Assembly (NCBI GenBank): GCA_949592205.1
Contig: CATIUR010000001.1
Span: forward strand, 64,622,559-64,686,558
Direction of reading: 5' to 3'
Origin: Helichrysum umbraculigerum
Lineage: Eukaryota; Streptophyta; Magnoliopsida; Asterales; Asteraceae
DNA: 64,000 nucleotides
Of the stretch, positions 21,105 through 32,791 are shown one piece after another (position 1 is the stretch's first letter; each line of letters begins with the position of its first letter). The notes under the pieces were generated by a model that saw nothing but the letters and a program-made list of their open reading frames with translations, was not told the DNA's origin and searched no databases. Made by a program: the position numbers and the translations under genes.

Positions 21105-23049
21105 ATCTATGCACCCATATCTACATACTTACTATTTCCTCTTATTCCATACTTTTGACTTATTTTGTGGTTATGGAATCTTATTTTGTTATATCTTTGG
21201 GACATGAACTGACTAGACATAGTTTGCTTACTTTCTTTATTTTTCAGTATTTATTTAGTTATCAGTCATTTAGTTTACTTATTATGTTTTAATCTCTGTT
21301 TTTCTTAGCTAGAATAAGTGAAATGTGTTTGTGCAAATGAGAATTGAGGAAAGGAGATGCCGATCGCTTACTAAGAAACTGCTTTCTGCATGGATTCAAC
21401 TAAGGAATTTCAAACACCTACAGACCGCCACTTCTTTCTTAAAACCATCTCCCCATCTCTACCTTAGGAAAGTTCCTTTCTTTTTGTCACGATTTTCGCC
21501 AATACCATATTTCCAAATATGCCTAAATTCTAAGTGTGGGATTCCATCCCACCAAAATTTTCAAAACACTTAAAATTGTTCCACTATTTCAAAACCTAAG
21601 TGTGGGATTTTTCCCGAAGAAAATCCCATGTCTTAGCAATGAACATTGAGGACAATGTTGTTTTACGTGTGGGATACACGGTATATAGATACCGCAAGTT
21701 TATATTTGCCTGTCCAAAGTGATACCTCCGTTTTCATTAAAACTTTTTCAAATTTTTTTTTGCAAAACCAACCTAAAAGGTTGAGATTTTTAATTACCAT
21801 AACATTTTCAAAAGATTTTAGCCTTAGAAAATTCTTTTAAAGGGATAAACTTTCTGTCAAAATAAATAAATTGCCTTGGAAAGTAAGATAAGGCAAAAAT
21901 AAGAACGTATCTTAAACTGAAATTGAGAAATCCTCTAGGCATCGCATGACTTGGTGCATATAACCCCTTTTGTTGTGAGGTACTTGAGCCCTTTATAAGC
22001 ATTCATTTTTAATGCTTCACTTTCATTTCGGAGTGTGCGCCGATGCATGTGTCTTTGAATTAGAACTTGCTCCTGTAATGCGTTTCGAGACCATACCAAT
22101 GAGTGCCGTACGCGGTATAGGTGCAATTAGATGATCTTGGCATTTATTAGGATTAACCCCTTTCTTTCATATCTTTTCAAACCAACACTTCCAACTTTCT
22201 TTCTAAAGATTGTTGATGATCCGATTAGAAAACCCTTTTGCGCCTTTGCCTATTTCATTTCTAAAAACTCAAAACCTTAAAAACTTCCCCACTACACAAA
22301 CATTTCCCCACAAACACCATTCCAGCTTGTGAAATTCATAGATCATAAGTAAAGGATTGCTTGGGATATCTTTCTATTGGTGTCTCATCTTCAAACATCT
22401 CTCCGTACCTTTCAAGAGTTTAAAAAGAAAAGAAATCTAAAAAGAAGATACGGTACAAAAGCGAAGTTAGTACCCATCACGAAGATATTATCCGCAGAAG
22501 ACAGTACGAAAAATTGGTACTTGTCAAAAGAGAAGTCAAAGATGTCTCACTACATGAAGGATCTCCGAGGTCATAAAAAGAAGAAAAAGAAAAGAAAAGC
22601 AGAGCTTGGAGAACTCCCAGAAAAACTCCAATAAGAAGACTGCTCTTCAAAGAAGAAAAATCCGTTAGATCTCAAAAAGAAACATCAAAATAAAAGATCA
22701 TTCCTCTAAGAGATGAGTCTACTCTAGTGGTTATCTCAAGTGAAACTTGCTTTGATCTTTGAAAAGCTCCGAGTCTGAAGTTCCAAAACCCTAAAACCAT
22801 TGACCAACCTACCCCTGTCCTTACCCACTTTACCCTTATTCACACATCCCGATTAAAATACCTTGGGATAATTAGCACCGTTCTCAAAGGAGTGGTGGAG
22901 ATTCGATTCTCGACCAAGCCTATGACGATAAGCGCTGCATGACTGGCAATGAGCGATTTCGTTTCTATAGGTTATAGGTAACCCGATACACTTTTGAGTG
23001 AATTGAGTGACCCACTTGTGAGAATCGCCCAGTCATGTACATCTACATC
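21105..23049 (+). other. 3' non-coding region of Athila-type element, with polypurine-like motifs
   Basis: Contains three TAAGTGTGGGAT or ACGTGTGGGAT motifs (21531, 21597, 21669), the last preceded by GAGGACAATGTTG, which resemble the polypurine-tract block found just before the 3' LTR. The end (22890-23049) matches the internal stubs at 13960-14300 and 39950-40110. A Lys-rich ORF (22377-22634) is not convincing. The region resumes after the insertion at 34743. Confidence 0.6.
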
Positions 23050-23054
23050 TCGAG
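23050..23054. repeat. Target-site duplication TCGAG (left)
   Basis: Matches TCGAG at 34738-34742 across the 23055-34737 insertion. Confidence 0.9.
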
Positions 23055-23149
23055 TGTAACAACCCCAAAATTAGGGCCAATTTAAAATTTCCCTAATTAC
23101 GTGTTTACTACTTGTATTTAATATGAAATAGGATTAAATACGTTACTTA

Positions 23150-23151
<2 letters not shown>

Positions 23152-23211
<60 letters not shown>
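23152..23211. repeat. (TA)n microsatellite
   Basis: About 30 TA repeats inside the solo LTR. Confidence 0.9.
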
Positions 23212-23213
<2 letters not shown>

Positions 23214-24174
23214 TGATATATATATACACGTATACGATTCTTTCAAATCGTATAAAACTACAATTGTACAAACATACGGACGTTGGTAAAACAATTATTA
23301 AATAATGTGGAATTATTTAATTACTTCAACAACTACTTTATATTATATTTATAATATAACGGAAACGTGCGTTTTTAATCAAAACGTTACCGAACTCTCC
23401 GAAAACTCGACCAACCGATAAAACAAAACAAAGTTATGTTTTATAACTTAAAAACTAGTATTTTGATAAAATACTTCAACTAAATTATCGAATAATATTT
23501 CGTATTTTAGAACGTATAATTAAACGCGTATAAAATTATTTTAACGTTTAAACGACCGGGGAAACGAACACCGCACGGAGCGCAAACACGAGGATACGAA
23601 ACATGGTGAGATCCACACTTGGTGGACCCCACCAAACCGGCCAAGGTCAAGGGGACAACCCCCCTCACCTTCCTTTCTCACTTACACACACAATCACACT
23701 CCACACTCCATCTCTTTCCCTCCTCTCTCTCTCACTCACGGCTCTCTCTCTCTCTCTAAACCGCCACCCTCAAACCATCATAAAAGCACCATTAAAACCC
23801 CATAAAAGGCTAGGCTCGTTTGGAGAAAGACGATCACGAGAACGAGGGCTACAACTCCATCTTTTCGGATTTTCGTTTCGACAACTTTGTAAGTTTTCCG
23901 GCGACTCGCAAACTTTCCGATTACATTTATTTTGCTAGATTATTGTTCCCCTAGCTTAGTAATGTCCAAATATGTAATTTAAACTCGTTTTTGAACACGT
24001 TAACGGAAATGTCGGTTTTAGTCATTTTTAAGAAAACGACACTACAAACACTAAAAACACCAAACAACAATTTTTATAAACTCTTTGTAACATACTAAAA
24101 CTAGTGTAAAAGTTTCAGACCCAACGGAACTCGTTAAACACGTTTTCGACACAAGCTAAAACCTGACCAGACGC

Positions 24175-24690
24175 TAGTGTCGCATGGCTCACGCCAGTTA
24201 TGCGTCACTTCGTCTGAGTGACGCATAGGTCACGAATCGTCCATATGCGACACTTCCTAAGTGCCGCTAAAACACTAATACCGTCACTTCACTAGTGACG
24301 TAATCATATAATCTTCAGCAGAAACATGCGACACTTCACAAGTGTCGCTATCATCAGTAGAAACCCATAACTTTCATTAGAAACGAATGACGTCTAGTTA
24401 CTACCGATGAGGTCACCCGACACTAATACCGACACTTCATTAGTGACGCACCCGTTTGAATACCGTCACTTACCTTTAGTGACGCACGACTTGAATACCC
24501 GATACTTAATACCGTCACTTACCCTAGTGGCGTACTGATGAAAAACGATACTTAATAAGGTCACTTACTTAGTGACGTACCATCTGAATACCGACACTAC
24601 CTAAGTGTCGCATACATTATTACACAGACAACTAGTGTGACACTACCTAAGTGTCGCATGCCACCCATAAGTGACGCATATAAGTGACGC
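24175..24690 (+). repeat. LTR word array, GTGACGCA / TGCGACACTT type
   Basis: About 500 bp with more than twenty short words in both orientations: GTGACGCA, GCGTCACTT, TGCGACACTT, AAGTGTCGCA and the variant ACCGTCACTTA, joined by 10-25 bp of mostly unique sequence. Many words contain TGACG. Both orientations occur, so the transcript could pair with itself at many points. Confidence 0.85.
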
Positions 24691-26183
24691 TAAAACAGGC
24701 TGTTTGACACTTACATTTTATACAAGTATAGAATATACTTAAAACGTAAACGTACTTTACTCGGTATTACTTATATATGAAAATACTATACTTTTGGAAG
24801 TATACAACAGTACTTGAATACGTACAAGACTATACTAAACTGAACGTGAGATTTCACTCACACACGCACACGAGATTACACTCGAAATACTTAGGAGATT
24901 ACACTGCAACGAACTTACACTTGTACACTACACGGGATTGCACCCGAAATGAACTTATGAGTTCACTCACTACTTACGCGCGGGATTACACGTTAACTGA
25001 TACGAGCTTACACTCGAACACTTACAAGGATTCACTTGTACCCTTTGGGGATTAAGCCCATTGGAACTTACGCGAACGACACACGTTGTGATACAAACAA
25101 ACAATTATACAAGTACGCTTTACAACTGTACAACTGCTATGAATACATAATAATAAAGGATGGAATTATAATTATACGCCGATACCAACGGGCCGTACAA
25201 CTTTTCTACAAACTACGAATTACAAACAAATACAAACGTACAAACAACTAATGGACATTTATTAGTTCGGGAACAACTAGCATGGATACTTTACAAGTAT
25301 TCCATTTACTTACTAAACCTTATGCGTATTAGGACGCTAAGGGTTGCTAGTTCGGGATACTACTTTGCTTGCTTACTGCATTGTCTGCTAGACTCAGGTG
25401 AGTCTCACAGCCCCTACTTTACTGTTTTACACTCAGGGGTGAGATGCATTACTTGTTTTACATGAACACACCGATTTACTTGCTTACTGGCCATTACTTA
25501 CTTACGGATTTACGGATACGCCAATTGCATGAGTTTCGACTAATCCAATGAAAGCCTCCTTAATCATAGTTGTTAGTTATGGGATAAGCGCGAGTTTTAG
25601 TATATGGATCCATATGGGACTGACAATCCCCGCCCGGGGTAGCACGCACTACCACGAACCGTTACTGTAGAAACGGGCGTTTCTTACTCGTTTCATATGA
25701 ATGTTTTTGGATTAACATTCACGGGGGTACTATTATTTACTGTACGTTAAGCTTCAACTATGGTGGCTCATGGCAAGGGTATCAAACGATTAGCATGACC
25801 TGCAATCAATACTTAAGTGAACGATTAGCATGACCTGTGATCGTTACATACTGGCTGGCTGAACACTTTATTGACTTTTACTACTACTTGTGTGTTCAAA
25901 CTATTTACTTACAAACCTGTGAGATTCACCAACCTTTTGGCTGACCGTTTTAGTAATGCTTCTCAGGTACACAGCATCAGTAGGGATGCCCAGCAGGATA
26001 AGCTTACTTAGCTCGAGTCTCATGCATATACAAGCTTGGAGATTTTATTACATTACTTTTGTACTAGTTGTTATGTATTAGAATCTCTAGAAATTTACAC
26101 GAAACTCGAGCTTGTATTTTGAATTACTTATGTATTAATGTAATAACTTTTCGAACGTCTCATTTAGAGTCGTTCACTGTATC

Positions 26184-26188
26184 CTTTG
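26184..26188. repeat. Target-site duplication CTTTG (left)
   Basis: Matches CTTTG at 34664-34668. Confidence 0.92.
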
Positions 26189-28060
26189 TATAACGCCCCT
26201 CATTTAATACAACAATATAATATTAAGTCTGGCGGAAGCGACTACTTGAAATACATATTCTATTAAAACCTGCTAGAAATTTTCGTAACCCTTTGTACAA
26301 TATGTTTAACTACTAAACAACCATAATTAACATGTTTACAAACCAGGGGCATTATATACTATAAAACATTATTTATTACAAACTGGATCAGAGTTGCAAG
26401 TTTCAAACATTCCCAGCATCAAAACATCCTTCCTGACTACCCACATAATATACATCACCTGCAGGAAGTAAATTGAGGGATTAGCACGAAGCTAAGTGAA
26501 TGAATAATCAACTACAATTCAATTTAGCTAGCAATCTGTTCACAATCAATAATGCAACAAATATCGTCAAGAGGAACGGTGGTTCCTAAGGACCCTGTGC
26601 CGGGTGGCCCCATCAGAACGCTTACATCAACTGTAGGCCAAAACAGTGATTAACCGCTAACTAAATGCTAATCTCCATCAACACATGTACGCAACCCTGT
26701 GTTGACCAACATTAGCAATCAAGTCCAACCAACAATCTAGTTGACCTCTGGATTATACATTTCAATTCAATGTTCAACAAACAACCAATCAAATGGCATA
26801 TCATTTCAAGGTTAACATACTATCAATAGTAATCCTATAATTACTGATTGAAATCAAACTGACACAACCAAATCAAACTGTGAGTTTCAAATCCACTCAC
26901 CTGATTATCTCGTTTCACTTACTCAGCTGTCTTATCTCGCTGAGCTCTTTGTTTATCTGAGAATCAACAATCAGGTAGAAGTTAGAAATCAAGATCGTAA
27001 CACTTGAATCACGTCAATTTAAATCATTAGGAACTTAACTCAATTAACATTACAAATATCATAAGTTCCTAAATACAACAACTATCATGTATTATTATAC
27101 TAATAAGTACAATTTACATTGCAAACAACAAGTTAGAACAAGTCTTAAAAGTTAAATAAAACATTTGCTGAAACACACCCCAAGCCGCCGGCTTCACTAG
27201 GGAAGCCGCCGGCTTCCACCTACAACCCGCCGGCTCACATTCTCCAGCCACCGGGTGAATTAAATTTGGTGGTAACAGAACTTAATCGCGTTTTAAAGGC
27301 TGTAGGAGCCGCCGGGTACGGGTTTTACCCGCCGGGTTCTCGGTTTAGGCACATTACCCGCCGGGTACAGGTGAAACCCACCGGGTTCACCCCCTGCACC
27401 AGCAAACCCCCAACAGCTCCAAAACCCTGTTCGAACTAAATTTCTAAAATTCATCAAAACCAGTTCTATGATCACTTTAGACATAACAATTAGTCACTAT
27501 AACATGTACTATCATATAGTATCAAATCCCAAACATCAAAATCCTCATACAACATCAACTATCATTATCTAGTTAAGTTAATTCAATTCACTTACCACTT
27601 AGAAATAGGAACAAGATGATGGTGATGATTAACTAGCTAGGATCAAGATCAAAATCACCTCAAGATCACTATTTGGAATTGATTTCAAGATTTCTAGCTT
27701 GTAGGTTCAAGGGTTTTAAAGGGTTTTAGGGTTTTGTTTCTAAAAATGGAAAGTAAAGAAACTTTCCTAAAAAGGAAACTATATAAGTCGGCTCACTTTT
27801 AACCCCGACCCGTATCCGCTTAAAACTAGTCCCCTTTTAATCTAATGTCTGGAACCTAAAAACCATTTGCGAGAAACTTCTTTTATTGCACCGTCGACTA
27901 TAGTAAATTAAAACAATCAATAATTTACTAAGCACAATAAGTCCTGAGGCTTATTTAACTAAGTTTCGCAAATAAACAAATAATATCAAATAATTTCCAA
28001 TACAATAAAATATATTAATTTAAAATTAGAAATTACCAGACCAGAAGAGAGGATGTTACA
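26189..28060 (-). repeat. 3' LTR of the young chromovirus
   Basis: 1872 bp, the same length as the copy at 32792. A leader-type stretch rich in AACCCTAAAACCC lies near 27700, followed (minus strand) by a possible splice donor AGTG|GTAAGTG at about 27600, then the word array. Confidence 0.93.
27183..27395 (-). repeat. LTR word array, CCGCCGG type
   Basis: Eight words built on CCGCCGG: AAGCCGCCGGCTTC twice, ACCCGCCGGCTCA, AGCCACCGGGTG, AGCCGCCGGGTACG, ACCCGCCGGGTTC, ACCCGCCGGGTACAG and ACCCACCGGGTTC. Spacers are 5-45 bp. Present identically in the other LTR at 33785-33997. Confidence 0.9.
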
Positions 28061-28074
28061 ACTCTCCCCCCCTT
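28061..28074 (-). other. Polypurine tract
   Basis: AAGGGGGGGAGAGT on the minus strand, abutting the 3' LTR. The polyprotein stop codon (28073-28075) overlaps it. Confidence 0.85.
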
Positions 28075-31000
28075 AGGAAGATTTCGTCCCCGAAATCTCA
28101 TCACGATCAAACAATCCAGGATATCTGGATCTCATACTATCCTCTGTTTCCCACGTTAGGTTTTCACCTAAACTATGTTTCCATTTTACTAACACCATGG
28201 GAATCTGTTTCTTCCTAAGTTTGGTCACTTTTCGGTCAAGAAGTTCAACTGGTTCTTCTACTAACTTTTGACTTTGATCAACTTTCAAATCTTTCAAAGG
28301 AAGAATCTGAGACTGGTCTTCAACGTTACATTTCCTCAAATAACAAATGTTAAACGTATCATGAATACCAGCAAGCTCTGGAGGAAGATCCAATGTAGCA
28401 GACTGATCATTAACAATCTGACGAATTCTAAACGGTCCAATATATCGAGGAGCCAATTTGCCACGTTTTCCAAACCGAATTACTCCCTTCCAAGGCGAAA
28501 CTTTCAAGTAAACAAGTTCACCTTCAACAAAAGTAACTGGTCGACGTTTAGGATCAGCATATTGTTTCTGTCTATCACGTGCAGCTTTCAACTTTTCACG
28601 AGCCACTGTAACTTTATCAGCTGTCATTTGGACAATATCTGGACCTGCAAACTGTTTCTCACCTGCCTCTAGCCAACAAGTTGGAGTTCTACAACGGCGT
28701 CCATATAGCATTTCATATGGAGGCATGCCAATACTAGAATGGTAAGAGTTATTATAAGCAAACTCAACCAATGGCAAATGAGAATCCCAAGAACCACCAT
28801 ACTCCAAAATACAAGCTCTCAACATATCCTCCAATGTCTGAATCGTACGTTCTGACTGACCATCTGTTTGAGGATGATAAGCTGTACTAAGATTCACTCT
28901 GGTGCCCAACTCATGCTGCAAACTTTGCCAAAAATGAGATACAAACCTTGGATCTCTATCAGATACAATCGATAACGGAATACCATGCCGAGTAACAATC
29001 TCATTCATATACAACTGTGCAAGCTTACTCAGAGATGCAGTTTCACTGGTAGCTAGAAAATGAGCACTCTTGGTCAATCGATCAACAATAACCCAAACCA
29101 TGTCATTTCCACGGACAGTTCTAGGCAGTTTGGTAACAAAATCCATAGTCAAATGTTCCCACTTCCATTCAGGAATCTCAAGCTGTTTCAACGACCCATA
29201 CGGCTTCTGGTGTTCAGCTTTCACTTGAGAACAAATATGACAAGAACTAACAAACCTTGCTACATCCATCTTCATTGTAGGCCACCAATACAAAGGTTTC
29301 AAGTCATTATACATTTTAGTACTTCCCGGATGTACAGACAATCTGGACTTGTGGGCTTCATTCAGAATAACATCCCGAAGACCCCCAAACAAAGGAATCC
29401 AAACACGAGACTGAAAGGTTTTTAATCCTCTCGAATCATCCAATAACAATTCCTTTCGATTCAACATAATTTCAGATTTCAAATTATGATCTAACAAAGC
29501 CTCTAACTGTGCAGCTTTTATCTGAGCCACCAAATCAGAAGAAACTTCTAAACGCATAAAATAAACTCGATCAGAAGTTACCTTGCGGCTTAAAGCATCA
29601 GCAACCACATTGGCTTTCCCTGGATGGTATTTAATTTCACAATCATAATCCTTGATTAATTCCAACCATCGTCTCTGCCGCATATTCAACTCTTGCTGTG
29701 AAAATATATACTGAAGACTCTTGTGATCTGTACAAATAACACATTTGGTACCATACAAGTAATGCCTCCAGATTTTTAAAGCAAACACAACTGCTGCAAG
29801 TTCTAAATCATGGGTAGGATAATTTCTTTCATGAGGTTTGAGCTGACGAGAAGCATAAGCAATCACACGATCTCGCTGCATCAAAACACAACCCAAACCA
29901 GCAATCGATGCATCACAATAAACAATAAAATCATCGGACCCATCTGGCAATGCTAACACAGGAGCCTGACATAACAACTGTTTCAGAGTCTGAAAAGCAG
30001 CTTCCTGTTGTTCAGTCCACACAAATTTTTCATCCTTACGGGTTAGTTTAGTCAATGAACCGGCAATTTTAGAAAAGTCTTTAATAAATTTCCGGTAATA
30101 ACCCGCCAAACCAAGGAAACTCTTTATTTCAGAAGCAGACTTTGGAGCTTTCCAATTCATTACAGCTTCAATCTTTGAAGGATCAACTTTAACACCCTCA
30201 TTACAAATGATATGACCCAAAAATTGTACTTCCTGAATCCAAAATTCGCATTTCGAAAACTTTGCATACAAATGTTCTCTCTTTAAGGTTTCCAATACTA
30301 ACCTCAAATGCATTCCATGTTCTGATTCGGATTTAGAATATACCAAAATGTCATCGATAAATACAATCACAAATTTATCAAGAAAAGGTCGACAAACACG
30401 GTTCATCAAATCCATAAAAACTGCTGGAGCATTCGTCAAACCAAAAGGCATAACCAGAAATTCAAAATGACCATATCTGGTTCTAAATGCAGTTTTAGGA
30501 ATATCACAATCCCTAACACGAACTTGATGATAACCTGATCTCAAATCAATCTTTGAATAAAACGAAGATCCCTGCAACTGATCAAATAAATCATCTATCC
30601 GAGGCAGAGGATATTTATTCTTTACTGTCCTTTTATTCAATTCCCTATAGTCAATGCACATTCTAAAAGACCCATCTTTCTTTTTCACAAACAGAACTGG
30701 TGCACCCCAGGGAGAAGAACTAGGTCTAATAAACCCTTTATCCAACAACTCCTGTATCTGATTCATCATTTCACGTATCTCAGACGGAGCTAATCTATAA
30801 GGGGCTTTGGCTATAGGTGAAGAGCCAGGAACAAGATCAATCTGGTATTCAACTTCCCTAACCGGTGGTAAACCAGGTAATTCATCAGGGAATACTTCCG
30901 GATACTCAGAAACAACCGGTACATCAGAAAGGGACTTCTTTTCTAACTTAGCATCAATCACATAAGCTAGATACGATTCACAGCCCTTAGACAAAGATTT

Positions 31001-32614
31001 CCTAGCTTTCATCATACTAATCAAAGGTATACAAACATTATCCCGTTCTCCTCGAGCCACGACATATGACTTTTCAGAGATTGGAATTCTAATCAGCTTA
31101 TTGTGGCAATCTATGCTTGCTTTATACTGACTTAACCAATCCATACCAATAATCACATCAAAACTAGCAATTGGCATCAACAGAAAGGAAATTGGAAAAG
31201 TCTGGCTATCTATCATAATACTAGCTCCAATTACCGAGGTGGTAACAGGAACCGATTTGCCACTAGCTATTTCTACCTCAACTGGGTTTGTTATCACAGT
31301 AGGCATCATTTTCAACTTATCACAGAAGTACACAGATACAAACGAACAATTTGCACCAGAATCAAACAAAACACGAGCTGGTACAGAATTTACAAGAAAA
31401 GTACCCGTGATTACGTCATCTGTATGGACAGCTTCATCAACTGTCATTTGAAAAGCCCTACTAACTGCAGATGGTGGAGTCTTCCGCTTCTGACCAGAAG
31501 AAGCTGATGAACCAACAACTGTCCCCGAACCCTGTCTCTTAGCCTCAGAACACTGATTTGCACGATGACCTTCCTTATGGCAATTCCAGCACACATAAGT
31601 AGGAAAAACACAATCTTTGGCTTCATGCCCAATCACACCACATTTCACACATCTAGTGGTTTGCACAGTACACGGCCCAAAATGTCTAGCTCTACACTTA
31701 ATACACCAATTGGGACGATCAGAAGTACCACCACGACTTTCTTGTTTCTTACCCTGCTGATTTCCTTGCCACCGTTGTTTACCTTTACCAGAAGGTTCAC
31801 TTTTAGGTTTCTGAGAAGTCACCTCTTTCCTTGGCATCTCTTGAGGTCTCAAATCGCTATCAACAGATCGAGCTAACATGAAAGCATGAGGAAGTGAATT
31901 AGCTAACCTCACTGTAGTTCGATAATGATTTGGTAAAGTACCCACAAACTGGTCTATTTGAGTTCTCTCATCGGGAACCCACTGCTGAACAAACCTGAGT
32001 TTCTCTGTGAACTGATTTATCAAATCATCCATTGACATGTTATCAATTAACTGCAAATCCATAAACTCTTTTCTAATCCGAGCCATATCAAAGTTGGAAC
32101 AATACTGTTTACAAACTTCATTGCGAAAATCTGACCATCGGATAGATGCTTTCTGAAAAGGAGATAAAACAGAAGTAATCGAATCCCACCAATTCATAGC
32201 TGCTCCTTTCAAAAGTTGAGATGCATAAGGAACTTTCAATTCCTCTTCACATTGACAAACTTCAAATTTCTTCTCAACATCTCTTAGCCAATCCATAGTT
32301 ACAGAATAATTTGTACTACCCGAATACACAGACGGATTACTGCTCATAAAGGTTTTAAAGGAACACACCTTTTGCTTTGGCGGTGAAATTGTACCAAACA
32401 CAGGATGAGATGATTCAGCCTCTTTTTGTTGTTTATACATTCTAAGTGCTTGGTTTTCCTCTTCCAATTGAAGCAGATACTGATCCCTTTCTGCCTCCTC
32501 TCTAGCATGGAAAGAAGTACCAGCATTCTCATTCCGGTCATCATGAGTCTCAGCAGCAACTTCAGGCCTTGAGGCATTATTAGGGTTAACAGGTAGTTGC
32601 TCGTTATCCGCCAT
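28073..32614 (-). CDS. Gag-Pol polyprotein of Ty3 chromovirus, intact
   Basis: One frame of 1513 codons from the likely start MADNEQLPV (ATG at 32614; the frame is open 11 codons further). Domains in order: coiled-coil N-terminus (about 35-75), gag core (about 90-260), zinc knuckles CVKCGVIGHEAKDC and CWNCHKEGHRANQC (about 320-360), aspartic protease (LFDSGA, about 417; IIGMDWL), reverse transcriptase with catalytic FIDDILVYS (about 755), RNase H (VYCDAS; DALSRK), integrase with HHCC zinc region (CHIC) and DDE core (VIVDRLTKSAHF; SDRDPRFVS; HPQTDGQSER), and a C-terminal chromodomain (QIPMVLVKWKHSLGENLTWE). Gag and Pol share one frame with no shift. It provides all functions for reverse transcription and integration. 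The chromodomain is known in this clade to direct integration to heterochromatin. Confidence 0.95.
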   Translation of the reverse strand: MADNEQLPVNPNNASRPEVAAETHDDRNENAGTSFHAREEAERDQYLLQLEEENQALRMYKQQKEAESSHPVFGTISPPKQKVCSFKTFMSSNPSVYSGSTNYSVTMDWLRDVEKKFEVCQCEEELKVPYASQLLKGAAMNWWDSITSVLSPFQKASIRWSDFRNEVCKQYCSNFDMARIRKEFMDLQLIDNMSMDDLINQFTEKLRFVQQWVPDERTQIDQFVGTLPNHYRTTVRLANSLPHAFMLARSVDSDLRPQEMPRKEVTSQKPKSEPSGKGKQRWQGNQQGKKQESRGGTSDRPNWCIKCRARHFGPCTVQTTRCVKCGVIGHEAKDCVFPTYVCWNCHKEGHRANQCSEAKRQGSGTVVGSSASSGQKRKTPPSAVSRAFQMTVDEAVHTDDVITGTFLVNSVPARVLFDSGANCSFVSVYFCDKLKMMPTVITNPVEVEIASGKSVPVTTSVIGASIMIDSQTFPISFLLMPIASFDVIIGMDWLSQYKASIDCHNKLIRIPISEKSYVVARGERDNVCIPLISMMKARKSLSKGCESYLAYVIDAKLEKKSLSDVPVVSEYPEVFPDELPGLPPVREVEYQIDLVPGSSPIAKAPYRLAPSEIREMMNQIQELLDKGFIRPSSSPWGAPVLFVKKKDGSFRMCIDYRELNKRTVKNKYPLPRIDDLFDQLQGSSFYSKIDLRSGYHQVRVRDCDIPKTAFRTRYGHFEFLVMPFGLTNAPAVFMDLMNRVCRPFLDKFVIVFIDDILVYSKSESEHGMHLRLVLETLKREHLYAKFSKCEFWIQEVQFLGHIICNEGVKVDPSKIEAVMNWKAPKSASEIKSFLGLAGYYRKFIKDFSKIAGSLTKLTRKDEKFVWTEQQEAAFQTLKQLLCQAPVLALPDGSDDFIVYCDASIAGLGCVLMQRDRVIAYASRQLKPHERNYPTHDLELAAVVFALKIWRHYLYGTKCVICTDHKSLQYIFSQQELNMRQRRWLELIKDYDCEIKYHPGKANVVADALSRKVTSDRVYFMRLEVSSDLVAQIKAAQLEALLDHNLKSEIMLNRKELLLDDSRGLKTFQSRVWIPLFGGLRDVILNEAHKSRLSVHPGSTKMYNDLKPLYWWPTMKMDVARFVSSCHICSQVKAEHQKPYGSLKQLEIPEWKWEHLTMDFVTKLPRTVRGNDMVWVIVDRLTKSAHFLATSETASLSKLAQLYMNEIVTRHGIPLSIVSDRDPRFVSHFWQSLQHELGTRVNLSTAYHPQTDGQSERTIQTLEDMLRACILEYGGSWDSHLPLVEFAYNNSYHSSIGMPPYEMLYGRRCRTPTCWLEAGEKQFAGPDIVQMTADKVTVAREKLKAARDRQKQYADPKRRPVTFVEGELVYLKVSPWKGVIRFGKRGKLAPRYIGPFRIRQIVNDQSATLDLPPELAGIHDTFNICYLRKCNVEDQSQILPLKDLKVDQSQKLVEEPVELLDRKVTKLRKKQIPMVLVKWKHSLGENLTWETEDSMRSRYPGLFDRDEISGTKSS

Positions 32615-32776
32615 ATCTGATAAACACCACAACAGCTTACAAATCATTAGTCGTTAGCACCTATTCTACTAACAGTTTCACATTCAGTACATAATCCCAT
32701 TCCCAAGAATGTTTGACCCAACACAATCAAAGTTTAGGATTGAACATACAATCATATTCAATTGCCCCAAACTATT

Positions 32777-32788
32777 GCTCTGATACCA
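32777..32788 (-). other. Primer binding site, tRNA-iMet
   Basis: TGGTATCAGAGC on the minus strand, 3 nt after the 5' LTR. It is the standard initiator-Met tRNA complement used by plant Ty3 elements. Confidence 0.92.
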
Positions 32789-32791
32789 ACT

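Noticed and set aside
22377..22634. Lys-rich 85-codon ORF in the Athila 3' region
   Set aside because: Low complexity and not preserved in the homologous 3' region at 39240-40337.
24175..24690. Word arrays considered as CRISPR arrays
   Set aside because: Repeat length (8-12 bp) and spacing vary, both orientations occur, and the DNA is plant LTR sequence without cas genes.
28268..32577. Several ORFs of 60-134 codons inside the young chromovirus gag-pol, on the opposite strand or in another frame
   Set aside because: Shadows of the intact 1513-codon polyprotein; no domain or leader of their own.
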